Under the pieces are notes generated by a model, which did no database searches, was not told the DNA's origin, and was given only the letters and a program-made list of their open reading frames with translations. Made by a program: the position numbers and the translations under genes. From the NCBI GenBank assembly GCA_934365195.1, contig CAKRNA010000006.1, positions 1 through 64,000 of the forward strand: a stretch of DNA of 64,000 nucleotides, given 5' to 3'. Within the stretch, counting starts at the first letter, position 1. Each line of letters begins with the position of its first letter. The stretch comes from an uncultured Clostridia bacterium. Lineage in GTDB: Bacteria > Bacillota > Clostridia > Christensenellales > CAAEEZ01. Shown here piece by piece: positions 42,643-50,913 of this stretch.

Positions 42643-45462
42643 TTAAAACTTAGTGTAAGTAGTCACTGCCTTAGGCATATCAAAAGTGGTTTCGTCCTCT
42701 TGGCAAGTATAGGATAGCGACTTGTTGTTATTGTGGAAAGTATCGGTAGTTAGGAAGAATTGATCGGTATATCTTTCATTTTCCACAAGCCCTAACATAC
42801 TAGAACCTCTTTGGTCACCCCACGTCGTATCCACCACGTACCAAGAGCCGCTTATTTGAGAATTTTTCGTTTTCAAGTACACTTTGTTCCAAGCGTGACC
42901 GCCTGCGTTTTGACCGGATTGCGTGTAGCACGTGCCCGTAACCCTAATACAAGGAATACCCTCGATAGCGCACATTAGTAAGTACGCCTTACTTCTTCCG
43001 TCGCAAACGGCAATTTGCTTACTAAACATGGTATTAGGCAAACTGAACACGCCCTCTAAATAGTACGCAGAATATTTAAGCGCTTCGTTTACCGACATAT
43101 TACTTTCGGCAGCCTCGTAATCGTAAGTTACCTCATAAATAATCCAGTCGTAAATAAACTTTGCTTTTTGCAAATCGGTGGAACTATCCTTTACGTAAGT
43201 AGTAAGCACTTTTCGTGCCTCGGTGTAGATTTTGTCCGCCATACTACCCGGCACGCAATCAGGCTTAAACCCATTTGCAACTGCATCGTACAACTGCCCG
43301 CTGGTAGACACCGTCACCGTTTGTTGAATTTCGTCTATTTTAAAATTCCTTAAGTTTCCGCTTATCGCCGAATACGGCTTGTAACCCGTTTGATTTAGTT
43401 CTTTTTGGCTAGTTGTTTTTGTTGGAGTAACGGTAGGCAACGTAGTAAATTTGTACGTGCTCTCTCTATTTAGCATGTTGTTTTGAAGTTGATAACCTGA
43501 AAAACTTCCGCTATATCCTGCCCTGTAAAACGCCCTCGATATAGAATCTCTTGACGAGCCGTTTATTTTCGTGGTTACGCTAGAAGTTGCATTGCCGCTT
43601 TTATCCACGTACTTATAGGTGTCGCCGCCAAATAGCCCTCCGCTAAATAGCACCCAGTATTTTTCGCCTTTGTACGCACCGCCGTTATCCGACCAAATAT
43701 CTTGCATACGAGAGTCTACGTACAATTTGATTTCAGTTTTATTATATAAGAAACAGTATTCAAGCACGGCGTCTAAGTCGCTTTGGCAAGTTACGTACCT
43801 GTTCACGCTCCTGCCGTTTATCATGCCGATATGTTGAAGCGTGTCACTACTTATGCTGCTGCTTGTGGACGGAATGGACAGCACGTTAGATTTCACTCTG
43901 CCGTCCTCTGTCGTGCAATATACGTGGTATTCGCCTATTTCCTCTTGGCAATTTAGGTTGTAAACCTTGCCGCTACCCGTAACTTTACTTCCGTTTACGT
44001 ACCATTTAAGTTTGCCTGCGGCTGTGCTAGGGTATATATTCGCCCCAACTTTTATAATGTCGCCTCTGTTATTTTTGCCTAGGATTACGTCGCTTTCCTC
44101 GTTATCGAACACGTCGTCCTTGCTTGCCGTAATTTTTAGGTTTGCAATCTCGCCGCTACCTATTAAGTAACTAAATTCGTTGGATTTTACGCCCGCAACC
44201 GTTACCGTAGCCTTTAAAGTGTAATCGCTTGTCGTGTCTATCTCTATATTAGCGTCGTGGTCGTCGATATATATTTTCACCTTTCCGCCGTTATTTACTG
44301 CGGAAAAATTGATATCAACGCTCGTACCCGTCACGTCGTGTCTTTCCCACTTGAAAGATTGATTTCCCGTGCTAGACTCGTACTCCAAGTTAAGCGTTGC
44401 AATTTGGTTAGGCATAGAGTACTTATTCCAACTAGCAGTAAGTGTTATCGGCGATAGGCTGTCTAGCGCCTGCGTTTCGCTACTAGGGGTTAGCATGACG
44501 CTATCCACCACGGCGTATACGCTTTCCAGTTCAAGTGATTTCTTAATCACCCTACCTTCCTCGGTAAACGATACGGTAAACTTGTAATGCCCTTTTTCTT
44601 TAATAAAGAAGGTTGCGTTTAGCCCCGTTTCGCTCTTCACTTCTTCTGCTCCGCTATTAACGCTAACCGTCCATTTTGCCTTTTGGCTATTGTCCACCTT
44701 ATCGCTTAGGCTAGCATACACCGTTAAGTCTTTTCCCATCACCAAGGTTATAGCGCTCCTTGTAAGAGTGATTTTATCCTCGGTAAGTTTTTCGTAAACG
44801 TACGCATATTGCTCGCCGCTTATCGTGGTTTCTATTCCTTTTAAGAATATGGTGGCTTTTGCCGTAATTTTCTTGTAAACGTCGGTATCGGGTGCAAAAC
44901 TAATTTTGCCTTCCTTATCGCCATCCGCCTCTTTCACTTTTACGCCGTTTTCAAATATCTCCCACTTAAACGACACGGTGGTAGGATCTTGCGAATGCAA
45001 GCCGTTTCTTAAAGCCGCCGCATTAAACGTCACCTCTTTCTTTTCGTTGCCCACGTACTGTTTTTCGTTTTGGCTAACAGTCACGCTTACTGAATTTGGC
45101 TCGCCATAAGTTACGGTAACCTTGGTAGTCGCTGTCTTTTTAAAAAGTTTCGTAGTTGCAGTAACGTTTGCCTCGCCCACCTTTAACGCTTTGATTTTGC
45201 CGTTGTCGTCCACCGACACCACGCTACTATCGGACGAAGTAAACTCCACCTTTTTACTTAGATATATTTTATCCGGAAATTTTACGCTGATAAGTTCGGT
45301 ATCCGCAACCTTTAAGGAAATTGCGTCACCGTTTTCTATTGAAATACTATCTATGTAGCAAAAATAAAATGCTCCACCGCCTATGCCTAGCAAAATAACT
45401 AGGACTAATATTACCGATATTATGGTAAGCGCCTTGTCAAATTTTCTATTATCCTTATCCAT
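42643..45462 (-). CDS. Surface protein with Ig-like domains and transglutaminase-like domain
   Basis: A 939-residue single-pass protein: short cytoplasmic N-terminus, one membrane helix (residues 13-38), then several Ig-like repeats (Big_2 type, with KVGEANVTATTKLFKK and similar pairs) to about 530. The C-terminal 300 residues carry a transglutaminase/protease-like domain with the Cys in AVCDGRSKAYLLMC, the His in GGHAWNKVYL and the Asp in YVVDTTWGD. The order and Ig stalk suggest a cell-surface enzyme or adhesin facing the wall. Substrate unknown. GAGGATGCT precedes the ATG. Confidence 0.88.
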   Translation of the reverse strand: MDKDNRKFDKALTIISVILVLVILLGIGGGAFYFCYIDSISIENGDAISLKVADTELISVKFPDKIYLSKKVEFTSSDSSVVSVDDNGKIKALKVGEANVTATTKLFKKTATTKVTVTYGEPNSVSVTVSQNEKQYVGNEKKEVTFNAAALRNGLHSQDPTTVSFKWEIFENGVKVKEADGDKEGKISFAPDTDVYKKITAKATIFLKGIETTISGEQYAYVYEKLTEDKITLTRSAITLVMGKDLTVYASLSDKVDNSQKAKWTVSVNSGAEEVKSETGLNATFFIKEKGHYKFTVSFTEEGRVIKKSLELESVYAVVDSVMLTPSSETQALDSLSPITLTASWNKYSMPNQIATLNLEYESSTGNQSFKWERHDVTGTSVDINFSAVNNGGKVKIYIDDHDANIEIDTTSDYTLKATVTVAGVKSNEFSYLIGSGEIANLKITASKDDVFDNEESDVILGKNNRGDIIKVGANIYPSTAAGKLKWYVNGSKVTGSGKVYNLNCQEEIGEYHVYCTTEDGRVKSNVLSIPSTSSSISSDTLQHIGMINGRSVNRYVTCQSDLDAVLEYCFLYNKTEIKLYVDSRMQDIWSDNGGAYKGEKYWVLFSGGLFGGDTYKYVDKSGNATSSVTTKINGSSRDSISRAFYRAGYSGSFSGYQLQNNMLNRESTYKFTTLPTVTPTKTTSQKELNQTGYKPYSAISGNLRNFKIDEIQQTVTVSTSGQLYDAVANGFKPDCVPGSMADKIYTEARKVLTTYVKDSSTDLQKAKFIYDWIIYEVTYDYEAAESNMSVNEALKYSAYYLEGVFSLPNTMFSKQIAVCDGRSKAYLLMCAIEGIPCIRVTGTCYTQSGQNAGGHAWNKVYLKTKNSQISGSWYVVDTTWGDQRGSSMLGLVENERYTDQFFLTTDTFHNNNKSLSYTCQEDETTFDMPKAVTTYTKF

Positions 45463-45523
45463 AGCATCCTCTATTTATTTTTATTTTATATCACTATTTT
45501 CTATCTGTCAATAATAAAAACTG

Positions 45524-45552
45524 TTAGCAATTTTTAATATATATGTTATAAT
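45524..45552 (+). promoter_or_regulatory. Promoter of mrnC-thyX-rlmB-sigH
   Basis: TTAGCA (45524-45529), 17 bases, TATAAT (45547-45552). Confidence 0.6.
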
Positions 45553-45581
45553 AAATATAACTACAACAACAAGGAGAGATA

Positions 45582-46001
45582 ATGTTAGACTTTTTACCAA
45601 ACTTGTTATCTGCAATGAGTAAAGACGAGGCAAGGCAAATCAGCCCCCTTGTTCTTGCTTTTATCGGGGACGGAGTGCAAACTTTGTACGTTAGGACAAA
45701 ACTTGTGATGACCTCCACCCTGCCTCCAAACGAACTGCATAGGCGCACCACAGAGGAAGTGAAAGCCGTGTCGCAAGCAAAAAAAATCAAAGCCTTGCTT
45801 AATGTTCTTACCGAGGAGGAAATGGCTGTGTTTAAACGGGCAAGAAACAGCAACGTTCAGTCAAGCGCAAAAAACGCCAGCCTTGCCGATTACAAGCAAG
45901 CAAGCGGATACGAGGCGGTGATAGGCTACTTGTACCTTACCGCAAACCACGAAAGACTAAATTATCTTTTACAATACGCACAGTCGGAGGATGAAAAATG
46001 A
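45582..46001 (+). CDS. mrnC: Mini-ribonuclease III
   Basis: A 139-residue RNase III without the RNA-binding domain, which matures 23S rRNA ends in Bacillus. The catalytic helix reads AFIGDGVQTLYVRTKLV, matching the IGDAVYELYVR signature, and RARNSNVQSSAKNAS gives the second conserved loop. It is followed by thyX with an ATGA overlap. Placement before thyX and rlmB is conserved among Clostridia. Confidence 0.92.
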   Translation: MLDFLPNLLSAMSKDEARQISPLVLAFIGDGVQTLYVRTKLVMTSTLPPNELHRRTTEEVKAVSQAKKIKALLNVLTEEEMAVFKRARNSNVQSSAKNASLADYKQASGYEAVIGYLYLTANHERLNYLLQYAQSEDEK

Positions 46002-46747
46002 GCCAAGTAAAACCTTTTGTAACCTTAATCCGTTACACCGAAAACCCTGAAGAAACTATCGCACTTGCCGCAAAACTTTGTTACAGCGACGCCGATATAG
46101 TCGACCTAAAAAACGCTACCGAAAGCAAGGACAACGCAAAATTTATTGCTCGTCTACTTGATATGGGGCACTTATCCGCTTTTGAACACGCTAGTTTTAC
46201 CTTTGGTATCGAGGGCGTATCAAGAGCCTTACTTGCTCAAATCACCCGCCACAGAATTGCAAGTTTCTCCGTAAAAAGCCAACGTTACGTAAGCGCTACA
46301 AAAAGCGAGGGAGAAACCTTTAACTACGTTATTCCGCCCGCAATCGAAAGGCTTGGAAAGGACGCCGTTGAAAAGTTTAACAATCAAATGGCAACTATCC
46401 AAACATGGTACACCGAGTGGCAAGAACTGCTTGGCGGCAACAAGGAAAGCAGTAATGAGGACGCAAGATTCGTGCTTCCAAACGCCTCTGAAACCAAAAT
46501 GGTGGTGACGATGAATGCCCGTGAATTACTTCACTTTTTCAGCCTGCGTTGTTGCAACCGTGCTCAATGGGAAATCAGAGAGGTAAGTTGGCAAATGCTA
46601 CAACAAGTGATAGAAGTTGCGCCAAACGTATTTAAAACGGCAGGTCCGGGCTGCGTGAACGGTAGATGCCCTGAAGGCGCAAAAACTTGCGGTAAAGCAA
46701 GCGACGTAAGACTAAGGAGAGATTCTCTAAATGATAATAGAAGGTAA
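45998..46747 (+). CDS. thyX: FAD-dependent thymidylate synthase
   Basis: A 249-residue flavoenzyme that methylates dUMP to dTMP using methylene-tetrahydrofolate and NADPH. The ThyX signature RHRIASFSVKSQRY is complete near residue 85, with the FAD segment ASFTFGIEGVSRALLAQITR and the second motif ELLHFFSLRCCNRAQWEIR. It replaces ThyA and fits with the tmk gene elsewhere in the window. It overlaps mrnC by 4 bases and rlmB by 17. Confidence 0.96.
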   Translation: MSQVKPFVTLIRYTENPEETIALAAKLCYSDADIVDLKNATESKDNAKFIARLLDMGHLSAFEHASFTFGIEGVSRALLAQITRHRIASFSVKSQRYVSATKSEGETFNYVIPPAIERLGKDAVEKFNNQMATIQTWYTEWQELLGGNKESSNEDARFVLPNASETKMVVTMNARELLHFFSLRCCNRAQWEIREVSWQMLQQVIEVAPNVFKTAGPGCVNGRCPEGAKTCGKASDVRLRRDSLNDNRR

Positions 46748-47456
46748 AAACTCGGTAAGGGAACTACTTTCCTCTAACCGCAACGTAGAAAAATTGTACG
46801 TTGAAAAAAACAACTCTAACCACGAACTTGTGGAACTTACACAAAAAGCAAGGGCAAAAAAGATACCCGTTTCCTTTGTGGACAAGTTCGTTCTTGACAA
46901 AAACTCGGCAACGAAACGTCATCAAGGCATACTGGCAATCACCGGCGAATTTACCTATGATACGCTAGAAAACGTGTTTTATCAGTCAAAATCGGCTGGT
47001 AAACCCTTGTTTTTGCTAATATTAGACGGTATTGAAGATCCGCACAACCTAGGTAGCATTATCCGTGTGGGAGAGTGTTGCGGAGTGAGTGGTATCGCCA
47101 TCCCAAAGCACAGAGCCGTTGGCGTAACCGACACCGTAGCAAAGATTAGCCAAGGGGCAATCGAGCACGTAAGCGTGGCAAAAGTAACTAATATTAACGA
47201 CAGCATAAGGTGGCTAAAAGACAATTACGTAACGGTATTTTGCGCTGATATGGACGGCGAAAATATCTTTAACGCTAACCTAACCGGCGATATTGCAATA
47301 GTAATCGGCGGGGAAAACACGGGGGTAAAACCGCTTACCAGAAAACTTTGCGACGGGGCTATCTCACTTCCGCAGTTTGGCAAAATCAACTCGTTAAACG
47401 CTTCGGTTGCAACGGGAGCAATTCTTTACGAGGCTATCCGCCAAAGGACAAAATAA
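46731..47456 (+). CDS. rlmB: 23S rRNA (guanosine-2'-O-)-methyltransferase RlmB
   Basis: A 241-residue TrmH-family SPOUT methyltransferase. The N-terminal substrate-binding domain (about 1-75) is followed by the knotted domain with NLGSIIRVGECCG, IVIGGENTGVKPLTR and LPQFGKINSLNASVATG, the three AdoMet motifs. The ATG at 46731 follows AAGGAGAG and overlaps thyX by 17 bases. Its stop overlaps the sigH start (TAATG). Confidence 0.92.
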   Translation: MIIEGKNSVRELLSSNRNVEKLYVEKNNSNHELVELTQKARAKKIPVSFVDKFVLDKNSATKRHQGILAITGEFTYDTLENVFYQSKSAGKPLFLLILDGIEDPHNLGSIIRVGECCGVSGIAIPKHRAVGVTDTVAKISQGAIEHVSVAKVTNINDSIRWLKDNYVTVFCADMDGENIFNANLTGDIAIVIGGENTGVKPLTRKLCDGAISLPQFGKINSLNASVATGAILYEAIRQRTK

Positions 47457-48052
47457 TGAAAAGTTTTAAGGATTTAACGGACGAACAAATCGTAAGTATG
47501 GCAAAAACAAACCACAGCGCTTGCGATTACCTACTAAGAAAGTACAGTTTTTTGGTAATGAAAACGGCACGTACTTTTTACATAATAGGTGCGGACAGCG
47601 ATGACCTTATTCAAGAGGGTATGCTGGGGCTTTATGGCGCAATAAACTCCTACGAAAGCGGTAAGTCCTCCTTTAAAACCTACGCAATTTCCTGCATACG
47701 AAACTCTATTTTAGACGCTATAAAGTCGGCAAACAGGCTTAAAAATCAGCCGCTTAACACCAGCGTAAGTTACAACAAGCAGGACGAAGTGAGGGGCGCT
47801 TTTTTAATAGACCTTTTCACAAGCGGTATAGATAGCGCAGAGACTATTGCCATTGAAAACGAACGATACGCAAACCTTATCAGCCTGATTTACACCACCC
47901 TAACCAAAAAGGAACTTGCCGTACTAAAACTTTATTTGGACGGACTAACCTACCAAGAAATTGCCTCCGCCCTAAGCCTTGACTACAAAAGCGTGGATAA
48001 CACCATACAAAAAACCAAGAAAAAACTGCAAAAAAGCCTAAATATGCAATAA
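47456..48052 (+). CDS. sigH: RNA polymerase sigma factor SigH-like
   Basis: A 198-residue sigma-70 family factor. Region 2 contains DSDDLIQEGMLGLYGAINSYE and region 4 ends as LDGLTYQEIASALSLDYKSVDNTIQK, the helix-turn-helix for the -35 box. It has the size and gene position of the sporulation/stationary-phase factor SigH (Spo0H), which follows rlmB in Firmicutes. I start at the ATG overlapping the rlmB stop (47456); the longer frame beginning at 47348 lies inside rlmB. Confidence 0.88.
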   Translation: MKSFKDLTDEQIVSMAKTNHSACDYLLRKYSFLVMKTARTFYIIGADSDDLIQEGMLGLYGAINSYESGKSSFKTYAISCIRNSILDAIKSANRLKNQPLNTSVSYNKQDEVRGAFLIDLFTSGIDSAETIAIENERYANLISLIYTTLTKKELAVLKLYLDGLTYQEIASALSLDYKSVDNTIQKTKKKLQKSLNMQ

Positions 48053-48099
48053 ATTACCCGTTTTTTGCGGATAAATATGCAATTAGGGGTTGTTTTTGC

Positions 48100-48128
48100 T
48101 AGACAGAATATTACTTATTTAATATAAT
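48100..48128 (+). promoter_or_regulatory. Promoter of rpsF-ssb-rpsR
   Basis: TAGACA (48100-48105), 17 bases, TATAAT (48123-48128). Confidence 0.7.
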
Positions 48129-48134
48129 ATATGT

Positions 48135-48185
48135 AAGTTTCAGTAGAATTTTCTACTGCCTTACCGAGAAATCGGTCATTAGTCC
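48135..48185 (+). ncRNA. Candidate S6:S18-binding leader of rpsF
   Basis: The 70-base leader folds into CAGTAGAA-TT-TTCTACTG and ACCGA-GAAA-TCGGT hairpins just before the ribosome site AAAGGAGG. Many bacteria autoregulate rpsF-rpsR by binding of the S6:S18 complex to a leader with a conserved CCG. The CCG here makes it a candidate, but I have not checked it against the covariance model. Confidence 0.4.
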
Positions 48186-48201
48186 AAAAGGAGGTATTAA
48201 G

Positions 48202-48483
48202 ATGAACAATTACGAATTATTGTACATTATCCAAAACGATCTTGAAGACGACGCTAAAGCACAAGTTGTAGACAAATACTCTGCTCTTGTTGAGAGTTTA
48301 GGTGGCGTTGTTGATTCGATAGATAAATGGGGCACTAAAAAGTTTGCTTACACTATCGACTTCAAAAACGAAGGATACTATGTATTGATGAACTTTAAAG
48401 CCGAAGCAACCGTTCCGGCTGAATTAGAGCGTAAAATGAGAATCGACGACGCTATCGTTCGTTCAATGTTATTACGCAAATAA
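48202..48483 (+). CDS. rpsF: 30S ribosomal protein S6
   Basis: A 93-residue S6 with the family's opening NNYELLYIIQNDLEDDAK and the GGVVDSIDKWGTKKFAYTI strand pattern. It binds S18 on the 30S platform. AAAGGAGG precedes the ATG. Order rpsF-ssb-rpsR is the standard bacterial cluster. Confidence 0.97.
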   Translation: MNNYELLYIIQNDLEDDAKAQVVDKYSALVESLGGVVDSIDKWGTKKFAYTIDFKNEGYYVLMNFKAEATVPAELERKMRIDDAIVRSMLLRK

Positions 48484-48494
48484 GGGGAGAATTT

Positions 48495-48902
48495 ATGAAC
48501 AAAGTATTTTTAATCGGAAATTTAACAAAAAATCCAGAATTGAGCGCAACGCAAAACGGCAAATCTCTTTGCAGATTTACGCTTGCCGTTCAAAGAAAGT
48601 TTGCTAATTCGCAAGGCGTTAGAGAAGCAGACTTTTTGACCGTTACCGTTTGGGGTGCTACCGCAGATAACTGCGCTAAGTACTTAAAGAAAGGTAGCAA
48701 AGCCGCTGTTTGCGGTTCAATTCGTACAGGCAGTTTCGAGCAAGACGGCGTAAGAAGGTACACCACCGAAATCAACGCCGACGAGGTTCAATTCCTATCC
48801 ACCAAGAACGAACTTGGCGAGGACGAATTCGAAGAACTTCCTTCTGCTCCAACCTCTTTCGGCGGCATGAAAGCCGTTGACGACGAGGAATTGCCTTTCT
48901 AA
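48495..48902 (+). CDS. ssb: Single-stranded DNA-binding protein
   Basis: A 135-residue OB-fold protein (residues 1-105: NKVFLIGNLTKNPELS to EFEELP) with the acidic C-terminal tip DDEELPF that docks partner proteins. A short Pro/Thr/Ser linker connects the two. The gene lies 11 bases after rpsF. Confidence 0.96.
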   Translation: MNKVFLIGNLTKNPELSATQNGKSLCRFTLAVQRKFANSQGVREADFLTVTVWGATADNCAKYLKKGSKAAVCGSIRTGSFEQDGVRRYTTEINADEVQFLSTKNELGEDEFEELPSAPTSFGGMKAVDDEELPF

Positions 48903-48920
48903 TAATAAAGGAGTATTAAA

Positions 48921-49160
48921 ATGAGCGAAGAAAAGAAAATCCAAAGAAGATTACCTAAGAAAAAGGTATGCGTTTTCTGCGTTGATAAAGTAGAAGAAAT
49001 CGATTACAAGGACGTTGCTAAACTAAGAAAGTTCGTTACCGAGAAAGGTAAAATCGTTCCTAGAAGAATGAGCGGCGTTTGCGCTAAGCACCAAAGAATG
49101 CTTGCTACCGCTATTAAGAGAGCAAGAGTAATGGGACTTCTTCCTTACGATGCTGAATAA
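48921..49160 (+). CDS. rpsR: 30S ribosomal protein S18
   Basis: A 79-residue S18 with a basic N-terminus ([12 protein letters not shown]), the conserved [37 protein letters not shown] and the C-terminal [10 protein letters not shown]. Cysteines C17 and C20, with the later C and H, could bind zinc (a C+ form), whereas many S18 proteins lack them. Followed by a strong terminator. Confidence 0.97.
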   Translation: MSEEKKIQRRLPKKKVCVFCVDKVEEIDYKDVAKLRKFVTEKGKIVPRRMSGVCAKHQRMLATAIKRARVMGLLPYDAE

Positions 49161-49172
49161 TTAACAAAAAAA

Positions 49173-49202
49173 CTAAGATACCCTTGTGGGTATCTTTTTT
49201 TT
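49173..49202 (+). terminator. Terminator of rpsF-ssb-rpsR
   Basis: AAGATACCC-TTGT-GGGTATCTT followed by a run of T. Confidence 0.9.
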
Positions 49203-49311
49203 ACGCTTTTTTGTTAAATAATGCTCCGCTCCCCGCAAAATTCCCCGTCTTTTCCGCTTATTGCGTTATAAAACAACCTTAATTTGCCCCTATCGGAGCG
49301 TTACGATAAAA

Positions 49312-49350
49312 CAAAAAACGCCACTATTTTGTAGCGTTTTAGTGCGTTTT
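49312..49350 (-). terminator. Terminator of oadB-oadG
   Basis: The minus strand folds AACGCACTA with TAGTGGCGTT followed by TTTTTGTTTT, right after the oadG-like stop. Confidence 0.7.
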
Positions 49351-49355
49351 ATTTT

Positions 49356-49556
49356 TTATTCGGGCTTGTTATTTTCCTCTAATGCTTTTGCTTCTTCCTT
49401 TTTCTTTTTGTTTTCCGCCCTCTTTTTATCCGTAAACTTGAACACGTACATTATCGTTACCAGCACGGCTACAACGATAATCATAGCCACCATGCCTTTC
49501 CAAAGTATGTCCGTTGCTTGTTGTACTGCCGTTGCCATTAAAACGTAGTTAAACAT
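49356..49556 (-). CDS. OadG-like small membrane subunit
   Basis: A 66-residue protein with one hydrophobic helix (about 20-40) and a Lys/Glu-rich tail, the layout of the gamma chain of sodium-translocating decarboxylases (OadG family). It ends 9 bases from the beta-subunit gene, which confirms the pairing. No obvious zinc-binding residues remain at the short C-terminus. AGGAGGG precedes the ATG. Confidence 0.7.
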   Translation of the reverse strand: MFNYVLMATAVQQATDILWKGMVAMIIVVAVLVTIMYVFKFTDKKRAENKKKKEEAKALEENNKPE

Positions 49557-49565
49557 ATCGCCCTC

Positions 49566-50678
49566 CTATAACATTATACTTAGTATAATACCGCCCGCTA
49601 TTGCAGATGCAACTTGTCCTGACACGTTACAACCTATAGAGAACATTAGTAAGTGGTTCGTTCTGTCTTCCTCAAGTCCTAGTTTTTGCACCACTCTTGC
49701 CGACATAGGAAATGCCGAAATACCGGCAGCGCCTATCATAGGATTGATTTTTGTTTTTGCAAATAAATTGTACACTTTGCCCGCAATTACACCGCAAGCC
49801 GTGTCCAAAATGAAAGCCATTAAGCCAAGCCCCATGATCATAAGCGTTTCTAGTTTCAAGAAGTTTTCACCTCTCATTTGAGACGCAATACTTATGCCTA
49901 GTAGCAAAGTGATTAGGTTGCTAAGTACCTTTGACGCAGTTTCGGTTAAATTATCAAGTACTCCGCACTCTCTTATTAAGTTACCAAACATTAAGCAGCC
50001 AACTAACGCCACGCTCATAGGAGCGAACAAACCTGCCACCAAAGTGATAACTATCGGGAACAAAATCCTAGTGGTTTTAGATACGTTTGCGCTGTTGTAT
50101 TGCATGTGAATGCGCCTTTCCTTTTTCGTGGTTAGGCACTTGATTACCGCCGGCTGAATAATAGGAACTAGCGCCATATACGAGTACGCCACCACCATAA
50201 TAGGAGCAAAGTACTTACTACCAAGCACGTTTGCAACGTAAATAGAAGTAGGGCCGTCGGCAGCACCGATAATACCGATTGCGCACGCATCTTTAATATC
50301 AAATCCCATAGCGGCTGCAATCAAAATGGTAAGGAAAATACCGCTTTGCGCAAATACGCCGAACATAAACAATTTTGGGTTTTCAAGAAGCGGACCAAAG
50401 TCTATCATAGCGCCTATACCGATAAATAAGATAAGCGGCATAGCCTCCGACACCTCGATACCTGCCTTGAACAGCCAGTCTAATATACCTATTGCCGTAC
50501 CTTGATTTACTGCCGAACTAAACGGGATATTTACAAGAATTGCACCAAATCCCATAGGAAGAAGTAAAGCAGGCTCTAACTCTTTGACAATAGCAAGCAA
50601 GATAAGTATTCCACCTATCACCCACATTACCACGTGTTGCCACGTAATTGCGGCAAAACCGTTAATCAAAAAATCCAT
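49566..50678 (-). CDS. oadB: Sodium-translocating decarboxylase beta subunit
   Basis: A 370-residue polytopic membrane protein that couples decarboxylation of a carboxybiotin intermediate to sodium export. The family's Asp region is GIIGAADGPTSIYVANVLG, with the Na+/biotin loops GIGAMIDFGPLLENPK and SIGCNVSGQVASAIAGG also present. About nine hydrophobic segments. The biotin carrier and carboxyltransferase (alpha) genes are not in this window, so the substrate (oxaloacetate, methylmalonyl-CoA or glutaconyl-CoA) is unsettled. A riboswitch-like leader lies upstream. GGAGG precedes the ATG. Confidence 0.93.
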   Translation of the reverse strand: MDFLINGFAAITWQHVVMWVIGGILILLAIVKELEPALLLPMGFGAILVNIPFSSAVNQGTAIGILDWLFKAGIEVSEAMPLILFIGIGAMIDFGPLLENPKLFMFGVFAQSGIFLTILIAAAMGFDIKDACAIGIIGAADGPTSIYVANVLGSKYFAPIMVVAYSYMALVPIIQPAVIKCLTTKKERRIHMQYNSANVSKTTRILFPIVITLVAGLFAPMSVALVGCLMFGNLIRECGVLDNLTETASKVLSNLITLLLGISIASQMRGENFLKLETLMIMGLGLMAFILDTACGVIAGKVYNLFAKTKINPMIGAAGISAFPMSARVVQKLGLEEDRTNHLLMFSIGCNVSGQVASAIAGGIILSIML

Positions 50679-50696
50679 AAAACCTCCAAATAAGTA

Positions 50697-50726
50697 TAAA
50701 AAAAGACTGCAATTTAATACAGTCTT
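50697..50726 (-). terminator. Intrinsic terminator of the oadB leader
   Basis: The minus strand reads AAGACTG-TATTAAATTG-CAGTCTT then seven T, between the aptamer and the oadB ribosome site. Its 5' arm shares bases with the aptamer's P1 stem, so it can be formed only when P1 is open. Confidence 0.8.
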
Positions 50727-50806
50727 GTCATTTGAAACTAAGCCGAAGGCACACGCCTCGTGATGACGGCTTAATTACGCTTGTAGCGTCGACTACTCCC
50801 TATATT
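50716..50806 (-). ncRNA. Riboswitch, yybP-ykoY (manganese) type
   Basis: On the minus strand the leader reads GGGAGTAG (50800-50793), a hairpin ACGCT-ACA-AGCGT, then AAGCCGTCATCACGAGGC closed by CGGCTT, and finally GACAAGACTG. This order (GGGGAGTAG, hairpin, CGTCA-containing arm, CAAGAC) is that of the yybP-ykoY aptamer, which binds Mn2+ in other bacteria. P1 pairs 50800-50806 with 50716-50722, and its 3' strand overlaps the terminator arm. Ligand binding should therefore prevent termination and turn oadB-oadG on. The identity rests on the sequence pattern and needs a covariance search. Confidence 0.65.
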
Positions 50807-50827
50807 GTCTTTTCTTATAATATATTA

Positions 50828-50856
50828 AAATTATCACTTTTAAGCCGAATTGTCAA
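50828..50856 (-). promoter_or_regulatory. Promoter of the riboswitch-oadB unit
   Basis: TTGACA (50851-50856), 17 bases, TAATTT (50828-50833). Confidence 0.6.
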
Positions 50857-50913
50857 TGCTCTTTCGAATATTTTCTTTTTCCGACTTATTTTGTAATAAA
50901 CCCCGTGCTTTTA

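Noticed and set aside
47348..47455. Longer N-terminus for the sigma factor
   Set aside because: These 36 codons lie inside rlmB in another frame; the ATG at 47456 overlaps the rlmB stop and is the better start.
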